This document shows, in pieces, positions 6,530 to 13,028 of a DNA stretch of 22,192 bases. The DNA is taken from positions 1 to 22,192 of IMG/VR virus record IMGVR_UViG_3300040751_002773. One strand, 5' to 3'. Positions within the stretch are counted from its first letter, which is position 1. Every line of letters starts with the position of its first letter. The position numbers and the translations under genes are program-made. The notes under the pieces were generated by a model. It ran no database searches, had not been told where the DNA came from, and worked only from the letters and a program-made list of their open reading frames with translations. This DNA is from a virus.

Positions 6530-6824
6530 ATATCTTGAGCGTGTAGGCATTGCCTTATCAGTATTACTCAACGTAGTTCTTGGCGGCAGATCTAACCAAA
6601 CGTTCTCCGCCAGGAACTATGGATGGAAGAGACAGAACAAACCCCACCTCATATGGCTAATCGACTTCCTTATTTTCTGGGATAAAGATCATTGCTTACA
6701 TAGTTGGCTGTACTGGTACACTGGAAAAAATATCCGGAAGTCTGGTAGAAGGTATTTACAACAATACCAAATTGAGGTACAATCATACGTATACAAAGGA
6801 GAATATGATGAGAATTTTGACTGA
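6501..6824 (+). CDS. Conserved phage protein with hydrophobic segments (107 aa)
   Basis: ERVGIALSVLLNVVLGGRSN, then QTFSARNYGWKRQNKP and HLIWLIDFLIFWDKDHCLHSW. The order LS.LLN...GG...QTFSAR...........WLID....KDHC..SW is a pattern I recognise from conserved hypothetical proteins of tailed phages. It has two hydrophobic stretches and many Trp, so membrane association is likely, perhaps at the cell envelope. In-frame ATGs at 6492 and 6501 are both possible; neither has a strong ribosome site and both overlap the previous gene. The 3' end runs through the promoter and 17 nt into the HAD gene. Function unknown. Confidence 0.72.
   Translation: MKWLRIRTLRYLERVGIALSVLLNVVLGGRSNQTFSARNYGWKRQNKPHLIWLIDFLIFWDKDHCLHSWLYWYTGKNIRKSGRRYLQQYQIEVQSYVYKGEYDENFD
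6755..6783 (+). promoter_or_regulatory. TTTACA / TACAAT promoter upstream of the HAD gene
   Basis: TTTACA (6755-6760), 17 nt, TACAAT (6778-6783). No G-run precedes it. It lies inside the 3' end of the 6501 gene and precedes an AAAGGAG site and ATG, which shows that an in-frame ATG at 6772 is not the translation start. Confidence 0.72.
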
Positions 6825-7380
6825 CTGTGATGGCGTACTACTGAACTGGGAATACGCATTCAATACGTGGATGCAACGCCATGGGTATGGCGAAGTACAA
6901 GATGCTAGCAAATATTATGACGTAGGAGATCGATATGGGATCCCCACTGAAGAAAAAAAACGACTCGTTAAGTTTTTTAACGAGAGTTCGGCAATCGGTT
7001 TTTTACCCCCTCTCCGTGATGCTATGCATTATGTTGATAAGCTTCATCGTAAGCATGGAGCTGTTTTCCACGTTATCACTTCCCTTTCGCTAGAGCCTAC
7101 TGCTCAGGATCTTCGGATCCAGAACCTAAACAAACTGTTTGGTTCGTCGGTGTTTGAGAAGTTTGTGTTCCTTGATACCGGTGCTGATAAACATGAAGCA
7201 CTGGAACCATATCGTAATTCATATGATGTATGGATTGAAGATAAGGTCGAGAATGCAGATCTTGGCTACGAAATGGGTCTAGATAGTATTATCATGGAAC
7301 ATGGATTTAACATGGACTATCAAGGACCATGTCATGTTGTACGTAACTGGAAAGAGGTATACGAATATGTCGTCGGATAA
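6808..7380 (+). CDS. HAD-family 5'(3')-nucleotidase-like phosphatase
   Basis: 190 residues. RILTDCDGVLLNW gives the HAD motif I with the nucleophile Asp6 and the acid/base Asp8; FHVITSLS (88-94) carries the motif II Ser/Thr; K128 (GADKHEAL) is a candidate motif III Lys; VWIEDKVENADLG (141-153) is motif IV with acidic metal ligands. The arrangement fits deoxyribonucleotidase-type HAD hydrolases, which in phages may tune nucleotide pools. ATG 6808 is chosen because AAAGGAG ends 6 nt before it; ATG 6805 is the alternative. It overlaps the next gene by 14 nt. The nucleotide substrate is inferred from the family and is not visible in the sequence. Confidence 0.8.
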   Translation: MRILTDCDGVLLNWEYAFNTWMQRHGYGEVQDASKYYDVGDRYGIPTEEKKRLVKFFNESSAIGFLPPLRDAMHYVDKLHRKHGAVFHVITSLSLEPTAQDLRIQNLNKLFGSSVFEKFVFLDTGADKHEALEPYRNSYDVWIEDKVENADLGYEMGLDSIIMEHGFNMDYQGPCHVVRNWKEVYEYVVG

Positions 7381-7579
7381 AATGTCCGTATTCGAAATCC
7401 TAAACTTGCGTAGTCAGTGGGAAGAGTATGTAAAAGACTTCCAAATGGAAGATCATCGCAAACATGGTACAATTCAGAACATCAAATACTTTTTTGACTA
7501 TTGTGCACCTGGCAATCGCTTTCGTAAAGGATTCGATGAGGCTACGGATATTGCTGACATTATTCTAAGGAACGTATGA
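7367..7579 (+). CDS. Hypothetical protein (70 aa)
   Basis: MSSDKMSVFEILNLRSQWEE start; helical and charged, with FFDYCAPGNRFRKGFDEATD in its second half. ATG 7367 overlaps the HAD gene by 14 nt and GAGG is about 10 nt upstream; ATG 7382 is an alternative start. The stop overlaps the epimerase start (ATGA). No family recognised. Position inside a tight operon supports a real gene. Confidence 0.65.
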   Translation: MSSDKMSVFEILNLRSQWEEYVKDFQMEDHRKHGTIQNIKYFFDYCAPGNRFRKGFDEATDIADIILRNV

Positions 7580-8511
7580 TGAATAGTGTATTCATTACAG
7601 GGATAGCCGGTTTTATCGGCTATCACACCGCTTTAAAATTCCATAATGCAGGATGGGAAGTCTGGGGCGTAGATAACTTTAACGAGTATTACGATCCGGA
7701 CTTAAAAGAATATCGTGCAGCATTGCTTTGGGATGAAGGCATTAATATCGGTCGTATGGATATTCGTTCAAAGGATATGACTAACTATATGAGGGAAGCA
7801 AAGCCTGATTTAGTTATTCATCTTGCTGCTCATGCTGGCATTCGTCACTCGCTAGAGAATCCATTTGATTACATTGATAACAATATTCATGGCACACAAT
7901 GTTTGATTAACTCTTGTGAAACTTTAGGTATCGACAATGTAATTTATGCATCCACATCTGCTGTAATGGCTGGGTGTGGTTTACCGTGGGTAGAAGATTG
8001 CATTGCAGATAAGCAGATTAGTCCATATGGATATAGTAAGCTGACAAACGAATATCAGTTTGAATGTTCGAAGATCGAAAATGCTACCGGCTTACGATTC
8101 TTCACTGTGTATGGTGATTATGGTCGTCCCGATATGGCACTATTCACATTCACAAAAAACATTTTAGAAGAAAAGCCTATTACCGTATTTAACAGCGGCG
8201 CCATGATTCGTGACTTTACTCACGTATCTGATATCGTTGAAGGCATCTATATTGCTGCACAAAACATGGCTGGACGTGAAATCTATTGTCTTGGCAGTGG
8301 TCGTGCAGTTAAGCTTATGGCATTTGTAGATTATATTGCAGAGCAAGTTGGCAAAAAGCCCATCATCGAGTATGCACCTCCGCATCCATCCGATGCAAAT
8401 ATTACATGGGCTAATATTTCTAAGATTTCAAAACTTGGTTATAAACCGAAGGTAAGTATCGAAGAAGGCGTACAAGCCTTTGTAAAATGGTATAAAGGAT
8501 ATTATGCGTAA
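7576..8511 (+). CDS. NAD-dependent UDP-sugar (UDP-glucuronate-like) 4-epimerase
   Basis: 311-residue extended short-chain dehydrogenase. Residues 9-15 (GIAGFIG) are the GxxGxxG NAD-binding loop; VDNFNEYYDPDLK (32-44) is typical of UDP-glucuronate 4-epimerases; HLAAHAGIRHSLENP (82-96), YASTSAV with the catalytic Ser/Thr (124-130), and Y151-x3-K155 in SPYGYSK complete the site. RDFTHVSDIVEG binds the nucleotide sugar in this family. It would interconvert UDP-sugars for glycan synthesis. The start overlaps the previous stop (ATGA); the second ATG at 7579 is equally possible. It overlaps the glycosyltransferase gene by 8 nt, consistent with a shared pathway. Length is typical of the family. Confidence 0.88.
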   Translation: MMNSVFITGIAGFIGYHTALKFHNAGWEVWGVDNFNEYYDPDLKEYRAALLWDEGINIGRMDIRSKDMTNYMREAKPDLVIHLAAHAGIRHSLENPFDYIDNNIHGTQCLINSCETLGIDNVIYASTSAVMAGCGLPWVEDCIADKQISPYGYSKLTNEYQFECSKIENATGLRFFTVYGDYGRPDMALFTFTKNILEEKPITVFNSGAMIRDFTHVSDIVEGIYIAAQNMAGREIYCLGSGRAVKLMAFVDYIAEQVGKKPIIEYAPPHPSDANITWANISKISKLGYKPKVSIEEGVQAFVKWYKGYYA

Positions 8512-9127
8512 ACTGTTTATCACTGGCTGCGATGCTTCTTCGGAATGGATGCTACCTTGGTTTGTAGAAAACTTTCGTAAGCATAACGATCACGATCTGA
8601 TGATCTTTGATTTTGGTATGGAAGGTAGTTGGTATCCTGAAATCCGAAAAAGTATTCGTACACCATTGAATGGTTGGTTCAATAAACCAATTGCCATGGA
8701 AAAAGCTACTGCATATGCTGATCAAGTGTGCTGGTTAGATACTGATTGCGAAGTGCTTGGTGATCTTTCTGGTGTGTTTGATTACGTTAAGCCCGAAAAA
8801 TTATCCATGGTTATAGATTACCCTTGGACTACCCGTAAAAGAGAAACATGGCACAATAGCGGTGTGGTAGCATTTGAGGGTAAACCTGGTATTTTAAAAT
8901 GGTGGCGAGTAGAATGTCTTATGACAAATCTCCGGGGTGATCAAGAAGTATTACATGAAATGGTTAATCCAGGACTAAAACGTCTGCAGTACATCGAAGA
9001 TCTTCCGAACCGCTATAATGTGCTCCGTATTCAACATATAGATAAAACAGTTCCAAAAGATCCGCTTGTGTATCATTGGACAGGACCAAAGGGTAAAGAT
9101 CATATTAGGAAGTTAATGAATGGCTAA
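8504..9127 (+). CDS. Glycosyltransferase-like protein with DxD motif
   Basis: 207 residues. RKLFITGCDASSEWMLPWFV at the N-terminus and ADQVCWLDTDCEVLGDLSGV (72-91) carry a DxD-like metal-binding motif (D79-T-D81) set after a hydrophobic strand, as in GT-A glycosyltransferases. WHNSGVVAF and GDQEVLHEM resemble the conserved acceptor and product-side elements of GT8-like enzymes; LVYHWTGPKGKDH near the C-terminus resembles the IIHYxGxxKP element. It would use a nucleotide sugar, possibly one made by the adjacent epimerase. It overlaps both neighbours (8 nt each), so translation is coupled. Acceptor unknown: host surface, phage protein or DNA are all possible. Confidence 0.75.
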   Translation: MRKLFITGCDASSEWMLPWFVENFRKHNDHDLMIFDFGMEGSWYPEIRKSIRTPLNGWFNKPIAMEKATAYADQVCWLDTDCEVLGDLSGVFDYVKPEKLSMVIDYPWTTRKRETWHNSGVVAFEGKPGILKWWRVECLMTNLRGDQEVLHEMVNPGLKRLQYIEDLPNRYNVLRIQHIDKTVPKDPLVYHWTGPKGKDHIRKLMNG

Positions 9128-9713
9128 AGTTGTACACGTGATTGGCAATGGCAATAACGCCTCTTTATATAAGCCAGCACCAGGTTTGAAAATTACATGC
9201 AACCTTCCTCCATTTGAAGTACAAGACGTATACGCAACCTGTATCGTAGACTTTAAAATGATGAAAGCAATGCATGAAGGTAGCGTAATAGTACCAGGTA
9301 ACTGGATTCTTGGATTTCGTCCAAAAAGATATTTAGAAAAGTTTCCTCTGCTAAGATTGCAGTGGGCAGGTCAGATTCGAGATATTTACACCGAGCTACC
9401 AGAATACGTTAACGGTTATACTGATTTTAACTGTGGGCATCTGGCAGTGCATTATTCAGCTTTTAAATTAAAAGCAGACGTAATTCACTTGTACGGGTTT
9501 GATTCTATGTTTAGTGCAGATCTACGTAGCTACACAGATTTGTTTTTAAACTCAGATCGTAGTGAAGCAAATAGCTACCGTCTTATGAACAATTGGCGTC
9601 CTATCTGGACTAAGATGTTTGAAGAATTTCCTGATGTGCAGTTTAAGATCCATCACAAAAACGATCACATCAAGTTTGATATTTCTGAAAATGTTGAAAT
9701 TATTACGCCTTAG
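9120..9713 (+). CDS. Conserved protein of the sugar operon, possibly DUF115/glycosyltransferase-related
   Basis: 197 residues. KVVHVIGNGNNASLYKPAPG at the N-terminus resembles a nucleotide-binding G-x-G loop; CGHLAVHYSAFKLKADVIHLYGFDS at about 125-149 resembles the A....A..L....I.LYG.D pattern of DUF115/motility-associated and related sialyltransferase-like enzymes. That link is tentative. The gene is last in the 7576-9713 overlapping block and ends at a promoter, so it probably acts with the epimerase and glycosyltransferase on a sugar substrate. No signal peptide or membrane segment. Confidence 0.6.
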   Translation: MAKVVHVIGNGNNASLYKPAPGLKITCNLPPFEVQDVYATCIVDFKMMKAMHEGSVIVPGNWILGFRPKRYLEKFPLLRLQWAGQIRDIYTELPEYVNGYTDFNCGHLAVHYSAFKLKADVIHLYGFDSMFSADLRSYTDLFLNSDRSEANSYRLMNNWRPIWTKMFEEFPDVQFKIHHKNDHIKFDISENVEIITP

Positions 9714-9756
9714 GGGTTTACATCCTGTGTGCTATATCTTATAGTACTTTTATCAA
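9713..9756 (+). promoter_or_regulatory. G-run / TTTACA promoter upstream of 9769 gene
   Basis: GGGG (9713-9716), TTTACA (9717-9722), 17 nt, TATAGT (9740-9745), 5 nt, TATCAA (9751-9756). The AAAAGGAG site and ATG follow immediately. The element begins within the stop codon of the preceding gene. Confidence 0.85.
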
Positions 9757-9768
9757 AAGGAGATAATC

Positions 9769-9975
9769 ATGAACATCGACGACAAGATCAAACAGCGTAT
9801 GGATCGTCTCCAGCGTGAAATGGAAGCCAATGCCCATCTTACCGAAACTCTGGCAGTGATGGAACTTTATTATTCCGTGCGTAAGTTCTGGTCTCGTCTG
9901 AGCGATGAAGATCGTGACTATCTTCACGCGGTCGAGTACGCGCTCGCAGAAAATGTACAATGGAAGCTGCCATGA
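9769..9975 (+). CDS. Small helical hypothetical protein (68 aa)
   Basis: MNIDDKIKQRMDRLQREMEA start, probably a coiled-coil N-terminus, then a Trp/Tyr-rich helix (ELYYSVRKFWSRLSDEDRDY). It is first in an early-type operon with a strong AAAAGGAG site, so high expression is likely. Its stop overlaps the next start (ATGA). A small host-takeover or regulatory protein would fit this position, but that is inference; no family recognised. Confidence 0.75.
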   Translation: MNIDDKIKQRMDRLQREMEANAHLTETLAVMELYYSVRKFWSRLSDEDRDYLHAVEYALAENVQWKLP

Positions 9976-10205
9976 CAGAAATGGAACAACATTACGCGGG
10001 AGAAATCGTACAATATGCTATGGCCAATTTTAAGGGTATTGAAGATCTTACCCACGAAGAAATGGTAAATAGCTTTTGGAATGAATACTTTGAATCGTGC
10101 GAAATGTGCGACCCTGAAACTGGATTGGAAATGCCCCATGAAGAAGACCTTACTTATTCCTACTATCCTAACGCTGATGAGTACAACAGTCGCTACGGCT
10201 GGTGA
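9972..10205 (+). CDS. Acidic hypothetical protein (77 aa)
   Basis: MTEMEQHYAGEIVQYAMANF start, very acidic, with a C-x2-C pair (ESCEMCDPETG) and a Tyr-rich end (YSYYPNADEYNSRYGW). The ATGA junction with the upstream gene selects ATG 9972 over the in-frame ATG 9960. Its last 68 nt also encode, in another frame, the signal peptide of the next gene. Family not recognised. Confidence 0.72.
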   Translation: MTEMEQHYAGEIVQYAMANFKGIEDLTHEEMVNSFWNEYFESCEMCDPETGLEMPHEEDLTYSYYPNADEYNSRYGW

Positions 10206-10611
10206 ACGAGTACAAGGTAATGTACGAGATCACTACACTACGATCTATGACACTGTTGAGGTAGTCGATCGTCGTTGTGAATTGATTGATGTTCCCGTAT
10301 ATGAACAGCGTCAAGTTGGCGGTAACAATGCAGCTGGTAGTGCCCTCCTTGGTATGATCATTGGCGGTGCAGCTGGTAAAGCTATTACTGGTAAGGATAA
10401 TGGTGCTGCTGCAGGCGCTATTATGGGTGGTATTATTGGTGCAGATAAAGGTAGCAAGCCTCGTACGGAAAACGTAATCATTGGTTACCGTAAAGAGAAA
10501 TCTTGCACCGACGAAGTAACATATCAAGAAAAACCAAAAAATGTTTACTCCCATTCAACTATTGTGTTTACAATGGACGGTAAACAGTATAAGATAGATT
10601 TTGTAAAATAA
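10138..10611 (+). CDS. Exported glycine-zipper protein (Rickettsia 17-kDa/SlyB-like)
   Basis: 157 residues. A Sec signal peptide (MKKTLLIPTILTLMSTTVAT, with a likely cut after ATA) is followed by a YDTVEVVDRRCELIDVPVYE segment and a glycine zipper, AAGSALLGMIIGGAAGKAI and then NGAAAGAIMGGIIGADKGS, at about 75-115. This layout matches the glycine-zipper 2TM proteins of the bacterial outer membrane or periplasm, though there is no lipobox Cys at the cleavage site. In a phage it could modify the host envelope. ATG 10138 is the only start that gives the signal peptide; it overlaps the upstream gene by 68 nt. It ends 7 nt before tRNA-Arg. Confidence 0.78.
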   Translation: MKKTLLIPTILTLMSTTVATAGERVQGNVRDHYTTIYDTVEVVDRRCELIDVPVYEQRQVGGNNAAGSALLGMIIGGAAGKAITGKDNGAAAGAIMGGIIGADKGSKPRTENVIIGYRKEKSCTDEVTYQEKPKNVYSHSTIVFTMDGKQYKIDFVK

Positions 10612-10618
10612 GTATAAT

Positions 10619-10695
10619 GACTCCGTAGCTCAACTGGACAGAGCAAGTGCCTTCTAAGCACTAGGTTGAGGGTTCGAGTCCTTCCGGGGTCGCCA
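10619..10695 (+). tRNA. tRNA-Arg (UCU)
   Basis: The acceptor GACTCCG pairs with CGGGGTC, D-arm GCTC/GAGC, anticodon stem AGTGC/GCACT with loop CTTCTAA (anticodon TCT), T-arm GAGGG-TTCGAGT-CCTTC, and an encoded CCA. It decodes AGA/AGG, the arginine codons favoured by the radical SAM and sulfotransferase-like genes of this window. Confidence 0.95.
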
Positions 10696-10712
10696 AAAAA
10701 CAGGAGATAAGC

Positions 10713-10955
10713 ATGGAACCAATTACTTTCGCATTTATTTTTATCCTTGGAGTGGGGTTCGGTAGTGAACTCGAAACCACTAATGGTGAACTAAATGTTC
10801 TAGAGCGTCAAGTCAATAAACTTGAAGAAACAGTTTTTCGGCTTGCAGGTTCTCATGCTAGTCTTTCTGCTCGTGAAAAGGTCAATGACGACCTTCAAAA
10901 GAAACAAATTGAATACCTCTTGAAAGAGGCGAATGAAGCTCCCGTGGCGGAATAG
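10713..10955 (+). CDS. Membrane-anchored coiled-coil protein (80 aa)
   Basis: MEPITFAFIFILGVGFGSEL is a single hydrophobic N-terminal anchor; the rest (LNVLERQVNKLEETVFRLAG and QKKQIEYLLKEANEAP) is a predicted coiled coil facing one side of the membrane. A CAGGAG site precedes ATG 10713, which is 17 nt after the CCA of tRNA-Arg. The last 18 nt, coding for the end of the protein and the stop, are also the 5' end of tRNA-Leu, so tRNA processing would cut this mRNA. No family recognised; i-spanin-like topology is a loose comparison only. Confidence 0.75.
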   Translation: MEPITFAFIFILGVGFGSELETTNGELNVLERQVNKLEETVFRLAGSHASLSAREKVNDDLQKKQIEYLLKEANEAPVAE

Positions 10956-11022
10956 GTAGACGCACCAGACTTAAAATCTGTTGCCTTCGGGCGTGCCGGT
11001 TCGAGTCCGGCCGGGAGTACCA
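10938..11022 (+). tRNA. tRNA-Leu (UAA)
   Basis: 85 nt with the acceptor GCTCCCG pairing with CGGGAGT (G-U at the end), anticodon stem CAGA/TCTG and TAA anticodon in CTTAAAA, a class II variable arm (TTGCCTTCGGGCGT), T-arm GCCGG-TTCGAGT-CCGGC, and CCA. It overlaps the end of the upstream coding sequence by 18 nt. Confidence 0.93.
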
Positions 11023-11037
11023 AAAAAGGATATTATT

Positions 11038-11337
11038 ATGCAACAATACTTCAACTTTAGTGGAACAGCCAAACGTCAAGAATACTGGGCAGTTCTTATC
11101 ATTTCAATTGCCCTGCTTATCATTGGTCTAGTACTGGTTGAAGGTGGTTCTGCAATTGCTTTACTTGCTGCTTTGGGTATTTTAGTGGCATCGCTTTGGG
11201 TCATGCTTGCAACTACTGTTCGCCGCCTACGTGATGCCGGTTTGAATACGTGGTGGCTTCTCTTGGTCTTTGTACCTTACGTTGCCTTGGTTGCACAAAT
11301 TGTGTTTGGTGTGATTGGATCTAAGACTGATGGGTAA
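11038..11337 (+). CDS. DUF805 family inner-membrane protein
   Basis: 99 residues. FNFSGTAKRQEYWAVLIISI matches the DUF805 N-terminus (F.GRA.R.EYW), and TTVRRLRDAGLNTWWLLL matches its conserved R.RLHD.G...WW element. There are three hydrophobic segments (about 17-33, 40-56, 72-92), as usual for this family of small bacterial membrane proteins of unknown function. ATG 11038 has AAGGA 7 nt upstream and lies 15 nt after the CCA of tRNA-Leu; the frame upstream runs through the tRNA and is not coding. It overlaps the next small gene by 8 nt. Confidence 0.85.
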   Translation: MQQYFNFSGTAKRQEYWAVLIISIALLIIGLVLVEGGSAIALLAALGILVASLWVMLATTVRRLRDAGLNTWWLLLVFVPYVALVAQIVFGVIGSKTDG

Positions 11338-11485
11338 AAATATTAAAACCCAAATGGACTATGATATGATCGAGAAGTTTGCTCGAGAGATCAAACGACT
11401 TGATCCAGAGAATCAAGTATTGAAGCAATATGCTTCTATGGATAACTTTGAAGGTGCAGAGCTTCGTAAGTCTTTAAAGGATTAA
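11330..11485 (+). CDS. Small hypothetical protein (51 aa)
   Basis: MGKNIKTQMDYDMIEKFARE, then IKRLDPENQVLKQYASMDNF and a basic tail; helical and charged. It starts inside the DUF805 gene (8-nt overlap) and ends 2 nt before the next start, a typical position for a coupled small phage gene. Codon use is backbone-like. No family recognised. Confidence 0.6.
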   Translation: MGKNIKTQMDYDMIEKFAREIKRLDPENQVLKQYASMDNFEGAELRKSLKD

Positions 11486-11487
11486 AA

Positions 11488-11661
11488 ATGGATTATGATC
11501 GTTTGACACAACTTCTCGAATCTGATGACATTCAGTGTGCAGAAATTGTTACATATCATTCTACGAAAAAAGGTTTAATTCGTAAGACCACTACTATTGA
11601 TTACTTTGGTGGTGGTGACTATCAGTGGTCTAGCACATCTAAACCAATTACTATAGATTAG
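11488..11661 (+). CDS. Small hypothetical protein (57 aa)
   Basis: MDYDRLTQLLESDDIQCAEI, then a beta-like second half with IDYFGGGDYQW. AAAGG lies 7 nt before ATG 11488. It ends 7 nt before the tRNA with CAT anticodon, so its mRNA 3' end is probably made by tRNA processing. No family recognised. Confidence 0.65.
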   Translation: MDYDRLTQLLESDDIQCAEIVTYHSTKKGLIRKTTTIDYFGGGDYQWSSTSKPITID

Positions 11662-11668
11662 GATATAT

Positions 11669-11744
11669 GGTTCCTTAGTGTAATGGTTAGCACGCGGCGC
11701 TCATAACGCTTGTAGAATAGGTTCGAATCCTTTAGGAACTACCA
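11669..11744 (+). tRNA. tRNA with CAU anticodon (Met or Ile2)
   Basis: The acceptor GGTTCCT pairs with AGGAACT (G-U end), D-arm GTGT/GCAC, anticodon loop CTCATAA, T-loop TTCGAAT, and CCA. Pairs 27-43 and 50-64 are mismatched. It lacks the G-C triplets of an initiator anticodon stem. It could be elongator Met or a lysidine-type Ile tRNA. Confidence 0.85.
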
Positions 11745-11760
11745 AATATAAGGAAAACAA

Positions 11761-12300
11761 ATGCTTCGTCGTGAACACGTTCTTTTTAAATATATTAATC
11801 TGTTGGGTTTAGAGTATGGTGTCGAGCTTGGCGTTTGGCGTGGTCGGGTGTTTAAACATCTACTAACAAATCATCCTACGCTTTGTATGGTTGGTGTAGA
11901 TCTTTATGCGCCACAACCTGATAATGAAGGTCCTGAGAAATGGACTAAAGGTGAAAACGGCCACGCATGGGATCACGATGCATATTATAATGATTTGGTA
12001 CAGTTTTGTGAAACGAATGGACGTGGTCGTATTATCAGGGACTACACTTACAATGCGGTTAATCAGTTCGCAGATGGTGAGCTTGACTTTGTGTTTATCG
12101 ATGCTGATCATTCATATGAAGCAGTGCAAAAAGACATTGCCGATTGGACACCCAAAGTACGTGCTGGTGGTGTAGTCTTTGGTCATGATATTAACTGGCC
12201 TACAGTACAAAAAGCAGTTGTTGAAGCATTCGGTAATAAATACATGAAAGAATCTGACAACATTTGGTATTACATCAAGGAGGCAAACCGTGCCGGGTAA
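11761..12300 (+). CDS. Class I SAM-dependent methyltransferase (Methyltransf_24-like)
   Basis: 179 residues. YGVELGVWRGRVFKHLL (19-35) is the glycine-rich SAM loop (motif I, E-x-G-x-x-x-G); LCMVGVDLYAP (41-51) ends in the acidic residue that binds the SAM ribose; LDFVFIDADHSYEAVQKDI (about 108-126) is the DADHSY element typical of the Methyltransf_24 family, and RAGGVVFGHDI follows. Relatives modify sugars and small molecules. It starts 16 nt after the CCA of the CAT tRNA and overlaps the heme-oxygenase-like gene by 11 nt, so the two are co-translated. The substrate is unknown; a glycan is a reasonable guess given the sugar genes nearby. Confidence 0.82.
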   Translation: MLRREHVLFKYINLLGLEYGVELGVWRGRVFKHLLTNHPTLCMVGVDLYAPQPDNEGPEKWTKGENGHAWDHDAYYNDLVQFCETNGRGRIIRDYTYNAVNQFADGELDFVFIDADHSYEAVQKDIADWTPKVRAGGVVFGHDINWPTVQKAVVEAFGNKYMKESDNIWYYIKEANRAG

Positions 12301-12793
12301 GCTATGGGAAAGCACACGAGATTGGCATCACAAGTGTGAGGAACATCCAGTTGGTGCTGCTATGGCATCTGGTAATCCGCCTCGTGCATGGTATGCTTCT
12401 TGGCTTGGTGCTTTGTACTTTATCCACTATCGTATTGATCCGTACATGCCCGTAGAAGCTCATAGAGCTGCCTTAGTCCTTGAAGATATAAACGAGCTTA
12501 AAATCCAGCCTGTCGTGCCTACGAGCGTTATGCGCTTCCTAGAGACAGATCTAGACGAAGATCGTATTAATGGTTACTGCTATGTTCTGACTGGTGCACA
12601 TCTTATGGGTGGTGAGATTATGCGTCGTAGGCTTGAGCTATATCCTACTAAACATCTCGAGTGGGATGATCGTCCAGCTGCTCTTGCTTACCTTAAAACC
12701 CTAAGAGATCGGGAAGAGTATACCGAAGGTGCTTTAGACTGCTTCAAACTTTTATACGATTGTATGGAAAAAATTCAAAAAAATATCATTTAG
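12290..12793 (+). CDS. Heme-oxygenase-like protein
   Basis: 167 residues. KLWESTRDWHHKCEEHP (4-20) shows the spacing L-x3-T-x3-H-x3-E of helix 1 of heme oxygenases, placing H13 as the proximal heme ligand. YCYVLTGAHLMGGEIMRRRL (96-115) matches the distal-helix pattern Y.YVLEG..LGG of bacterial enzymes. Heme oxygenases open heme to biliverdin, iron and CO. The protein is shorter than the usual 200-240 residues and diverged, so it may be a variant or a fold relative. GTG 12290 is the start: AAGGAGG lies 6 nt upstream, and the gene overlaps the methyltransferase by 11 nt. The stop codon merges with the next G-run promoter. Confidence 0.68.
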   Translation: MPGKLWESTRDWHHKCEEHPVGAAMASGNPPRAWYASWLGALYFIHYRIDPYMPVEAHRAALVLEDINELKIQPVVPTSVMRFLETDLDEDRINGYCYVLTGAHLMGGEIMRRRLELYPTKHLEWDDRPAALAYLKTLRDREEYTEGALDCFKLLYDCMEKIQKNII

Positions 12794-12837
12794 GGGGTTT
12801 ACAAACGGTCATACATACCTTATATTACTACTATCAA
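12793..12837 (+). promoter_or_regulatory. G-run / TTTACA promoter of the RNA cluster
   Basis: GGGGG (12793-12797), TTTACA (12798-12803), 17 nt, TATATT (12821-12826), 5 nt, TATCAA (12832-12837). No coding gene follows; it drives the tRNA and structured RNA block, whose first helix begins at 12837. Confidence 0.88.
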
Positions 12838-12907
12838 AACGATATTGAGTGGTTGTCGAACCCCTGGTTCTGAAGTTCCAAAAACGACATTAAGAGATAT
12901 ATCGTTT
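12837..12907 (+). ncRNA. Structured 5' segment of the RNA-cluster transcript
   Basis: AAACGATAT (12837-12845) is fully complementary to ATATCGTTT (12899-12907), a 9-bp closing helix that begins at the predicted transcript start. Inside, TGTCG (12854-12858) pairs with CGACA (12885-12889), with a smaller alternative hairpin GAACC/GGTTC. No open frame of quality, and no tRNA features. It could be a 5' stabiliser or an independent small RNA. I see little further structure in 12908-12953. Confidence 0.5.
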
Positions 12908-12953
12908 GACGTAGCCTGCGCGTCGTTAGTAAACAAGGTCGGGCAACAATTAT

Positions 12954-13028
12954 TCCCAGGTAGCACAGCGGTAGTGCAAATGACTGTTAATCATTGGGTC
13001 GGGGGTTCGAATCCCTCCCTGGGAGCCA
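12954..13028 (+). tRNA. tRNA-Asn (GUU)
   Basis: TCCCAGG/CCTGGGA acceptor, GCAC/GTGC D-stem, AATGA-CTGTTAA-TCATT anticodon arm (GTT), GGGGG-TTCGAAT-CCCTC T-arm, and CCA. Confidence 0.95.

Noticed and set aside
6772-6807. Upstream start for the HAD-type gene
   Set aside because: The extra codons fall within the promoter -10 region and before the AAAGGAG ribosome site.
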